Below, piece by piece: positions 3,734-5,906 of a DNA stretch of 5,906 nt (position 1 is its first letter; every line of letters starts with the position of its first letter). The notes beneath the pieces were generated by a model that did no database searches, was not told where the DNA came from, and saw only the letters and a list, made by a program, of their open reading frames with translations. The stretch comes from an uncultured Flavobacterium sp. (GTDB lineage Bacteria; Bacteroidota; Bacteroidia; Flavobacteriales; Flavobacteriaceae). The stretch covers positions 1 through 5,906 of the forward strand of contig NZ_CALBSN010000085.1 of the NCBI RefSeq assembly GCF_937967675.1. Direction: 5' to 3'. The position numbers were made by a program, and so were the translations under genes.

Positions 3734-5906
3734 CTACTCTTTTTTCTTTTTACCAAATAACCCTTTTAAGGCATCGCTTGCTTTGTCTTTTACGGTGTTT
3801 TTTAGGTCTTCTTTTGGTGTAGTTGTTTTTGTAGTATCAGTTGCTGTATTGTTTGAGGGAGTCCCTTTTGTACCATTTATTAAATTACCTAAAGCTGAAG
3901 TTCCTTGATTAACTAATTTGTCTTTCTGCATTTTAACTAATTGTGTTGTCAAATTGGTTGTTGATTGTTTTAAATCGGTATTAAATTTTGGCTGTGAAAA
4001 ATTACCTGTCATTAATCCAGATACGGGAATGCTCGTTATTTGTTTTTGGTCGGCAGGCGTTAATTTTGCAATTAAATTAGTTACGTCTTTACCTAAATAT
4101 TTCACCGGAACATCAAACTTTAAATTGTAATTCATCGTTTGGTCAAAACCATGCGTTCCGCCAACATTTACTGTGATATCTTGGTATTTAATGTCGAAAG
4201 GTTTTACGTTTACTTTTCCATCTTTAATAGAAAGTGCCGCTTTAACATCATTAAGATTTACTTTACTCATATCGATGAATTTCATGTTGGAACTCAATGC
4301 AGTCAACATAGCCGAGTTCTTTTCATTAATGGTAGTTGATAACAATTGCCCAAATAAATCTCCCGAAATCGTTTTTAAGTTAGGCGTCATATCGTTTTGT
4401 AAATCTCCAGATAATTTAATGGTTGAATTCAGTTTCCCATTAACAACACCTGCAATTGGAGCAATCGATTTCAACATATCTAATTGTGTAAATGATTCGG
4501 CAATATTTACGGCATTCAATCCTAAATTCATATCAAATTTTGGCGTTTTCCCTTTGGTAGAAACAGTTCCTGTTAAACCAATATTTCCACTAAAGATTCC
4601 CATTTTTAAATTATTCAATGTAACGGCTTCGTCACGAATAATCATATTTCCAGAAACATCTTTCAAATTTAAATTGTCATAAACTACAGTTCCAGCTTTT
4701 GCTGTAATACTGCAATCTAAAAAAGAAGGAATTTTAACCGCTTCAGTAGTTTTTTTACCTTCTTCTGAAACAGTTGTAGTAGGTGCCATGAAATCAGAGA
4801 CTACTAATTTGGTCGAATTCATATTGAATTTCCCTTTCAAGATTTGATTTTTGAATAGGAATCCGTAGAAATTATCCAATGTTCCATTTACTTGAATATC
4901 AGACGAACCTGTTTTAGCGTCAAACTTACTTAAGTTGATGTGGTTTGGATTGAACGCTACATTAGCTTGATTAATCTTGAATGGTTTTGCCATTTCTGGA
5001 CCTTCATAATTAAATCCAGTCAAACTAACGGTTCCCGAATTTTGTATGTTTTGATACTGACTTTTCTCTACCGATTGCATGTCGAATTTCGTTTTTACAT
5101 CGGCTTTTAGAATTCCAGTTAAGGGTTTGTCTAATTTTACGGGATATGCTTTGGTTAAATTTGCTAAATTGATGGTTCCTTTTAATTCGGCATCCACTAA
5201 AGCATTTGTGGCAATATTTTTCACAATTGCCTTCGCATTAAAAACGTCTTGATCAATAGCAAATGACAATTGGTGTAAATTCACATAAGTGTCATTCATT
5301 AAACCAGTTTCATTAACAATATGGGTGTTAATTACAATATTTTTTACTGATTTTGGTAAATCAGGATATTGGAACGAGGCATTATTCGAAGCAATTTTCA
5401 CATCAAAAGCTGGAATCGTAGTTTCGGTTAAATTTCCTTTTACTTTTCCATCTACTGAAAATTGTCCGGTTGTTTTTACTTTATTGATATCACCTGAATA
5501 AGCGGCTGGAATTAATCCCAAGAAGTTTTTGAAATCAGATGTTGGTGTTTTGAATGTTAAATCATAGTTTTGACCCGCTTCCACCATTTGAATAAATCCA
5601 TTAAACTCTAATGGCAATTGGTTAATTAAGGCTTTGTTGTCTTTGAATTCGTATTTGCTTTTTTCTAAATCAATTCCTAAAACAGCATCTAAAGTGATTC
5701 CTACATTGTTCATGTAGTTCATTTTTTCCATTTCAAAAGAAAGTTTGGCTGTAGTTTTAGTTTCCAAATCTAATTTTTGAGCCGCAAAATTTCCTTTTCC
5801 TTCATGATAAATACTGTCTAAAACCATTTTCATGTTTGCACCTTCATCTAAGTAAGTGAATTTTAGATTTTCCACTCCATATTTTTGTATGTCTAAAGCA
5901 AAAGGT
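3734..5906 (-). CDS. AsmA-like envelope protein, N-terminus outside the window
   Basis: A partial gene: the frame is open to the window edge (residues PFALDIQKYG precede the GTG at 5875), so the real start lies beyond 5906. At least 723 residues are visible, ending in TAG at 3734-3736. Long stretches of short beta strands rich in Asn, Lys, Thr and Gly, with repeated L-x-G-x-φ and φ-x-G-T-φ turns (GKVKGNLTETTIPAFDVKIA, ELKGTINLANL, VNGTLDNFYGF, NIGLTGTVSTKGKTPKFDMN), are typical of AsmA/TamB-like proteins. Counting from 5875, about residues 478-640 (GVVNGKLNSTIKLSGDL, ISGDLFGQLLSTTI, IPVSGLMTGNFSQPKF) look like the conserved AsmA C-terminal region. The tail from about residue 670 is low-complexity Thr/Asn/Lys and ends FGKKKKE. 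Family members are anchored in the inner membrane by an N-terminal helix (not visible) and are linked to lipid transport or outer-membrane homeostasis; the specific cargo is unknown. The last gene before the repeat-rich region. Confidence 0.9.
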   Translation of the reverse strand, partial: PFALDIQKYGVENLKFTYLDEGANMKMVLDSIYHEGKGNFAAQKLDLETKTTAKLSFEMEKMNYMNNVGITLDAVLGIDLEKSKYEFKDNKALINQLPLEFNGFIQMVEAGQNYDLTFKTPTSDFKNFLGLIPAAYSGDINKVKTTGQFSVDGKVKGNLTETTIPAFDVKIASNNASFQYPDLPKSVKNIVINTHIVNETGLMNDTYVNLHQLSFAIDQDVFNAKAIVKNIATNALVDAELKGTINLANLTKAYPVKLDKPLTGILKADVKTKFDMQSVEKSQYQNIQNSGTVSLTGFNYEGPEMAKPFKINQANVAFNPNHINLSKFDAKTGSSDIQVNGTLDNFYGFLFKNQILKGKFNMNSTKLVVSDFMAPTTTVSEEGKKTTEAVKIPSFLDCSITAKAGTVVYDNLNLKDVSGNMIIRDEAVTLNNLKMGIFSGNIGLTGTVSTKGKTPKFDMNLGLNAVNIAESFTQLDMLKSIAPIAGVVNGKLNSTIKLSGDLQNDMTPNLKTISGDLFGQLLSTTINEKNSAMLTALSSNMKFIDMSKVNLNDVKAALSIKDGKVNVKPFDIKYQDITVNVGGTHGFDQTMNYNLKFDVPVKYLGKDVTNLIAKLTPADQKQITSIPVSGLMTGNFSQPKFNTDLKQSTTNLTTQLVKMQKDKLVNQGTSALGNLINGTKGTPSNNTATDTTKTTTPKEDLKNTVKDKASDALKGLFGKKKKE

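Noticed and set aside
4173..4682. A 169-codon plus-strand open frame, and shorter ones at 3708-3908, 3918-4130, 4139-4339 and 5289-5501
   Set aside because: They lie antisense within the AsmA-like gene, have no recognisable domain, and their composition follows from the Asn/Lys/Thr-rich minus-strand protein.
5873..5875. GTG as the start of the AsmA-like gene
   Set aside because: The frame stays open upstream to the window edge with protein-like sequence and no signal anchor is visible, so the start is outside the window.

Overview
The window looks like chromosomal DNA of a Flavobacterium-type member of the Bacteroidota. The evidence is an AT-rich composition, secreted proteins whose signal peptides end in AQ, a GH3-family protein and a DUF2797 protein of flavobacterial character, an AsmA-like protein, and promoter candidates matching the Bacteroidota pattern TTTG-N20-TAnnTTTG. 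No rRNA, tRNA, CRISPR array or intact insertion sequence was seen.

Layout. (1) 2-1516, minus strand: a complete GH3-family acyl-adenylating enzyme. (2) 1517-1616: a short divergent promoter region. (3) 1617-2408, plus strand: a DUF2797 protein with a zinc ribbon and a GIY-YIG-like segment. (4) 2409-3551: a mosaic block. It holds a C-terminal scrap of a REP-associated tyrosine transposase (RAYT) between two inverted copies of a palindromic repeat. Next come a 60-codon secreted-protein gene whose stop codon lies inside the repeat, and an outer-membrane beta-barrel gene one base upstream of it on the minus strand. The block ends in an AT-rich upstream region with three alternating TTACGGT/ACCGTAA modules. 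(5) 3552-3617: a second copy of the last 21 codons and stop of the DUF2797 gene. (6) 3638-3714: an inverted pair of a second, unrelated palindromic repeat. (7) 3734-5906, minus strand: the C-terminal part of a large AsmA-like envelope protein, cut by the window edge.

The genes do not form an obvious single pathway. GH3 and DUF2797 are divergent neighbours. The barrel protein and the small secreted protein look like a two-gene operon. AsmA is an envelope-biogenesis gene on the far side of the repeats. The main interest is the history of 2409-3714. The two copies of the DUF2797 3' end differ at four positions, all silent (three third-codon positions and TAA versus TGA). This suggests two alleles that diverged while coding and were later brought together by recombination, enclosing the RAYT/REP and barrel-protein block. 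I see a rearrangement scar and repeat biology rather than clear evidence for a new functional system.
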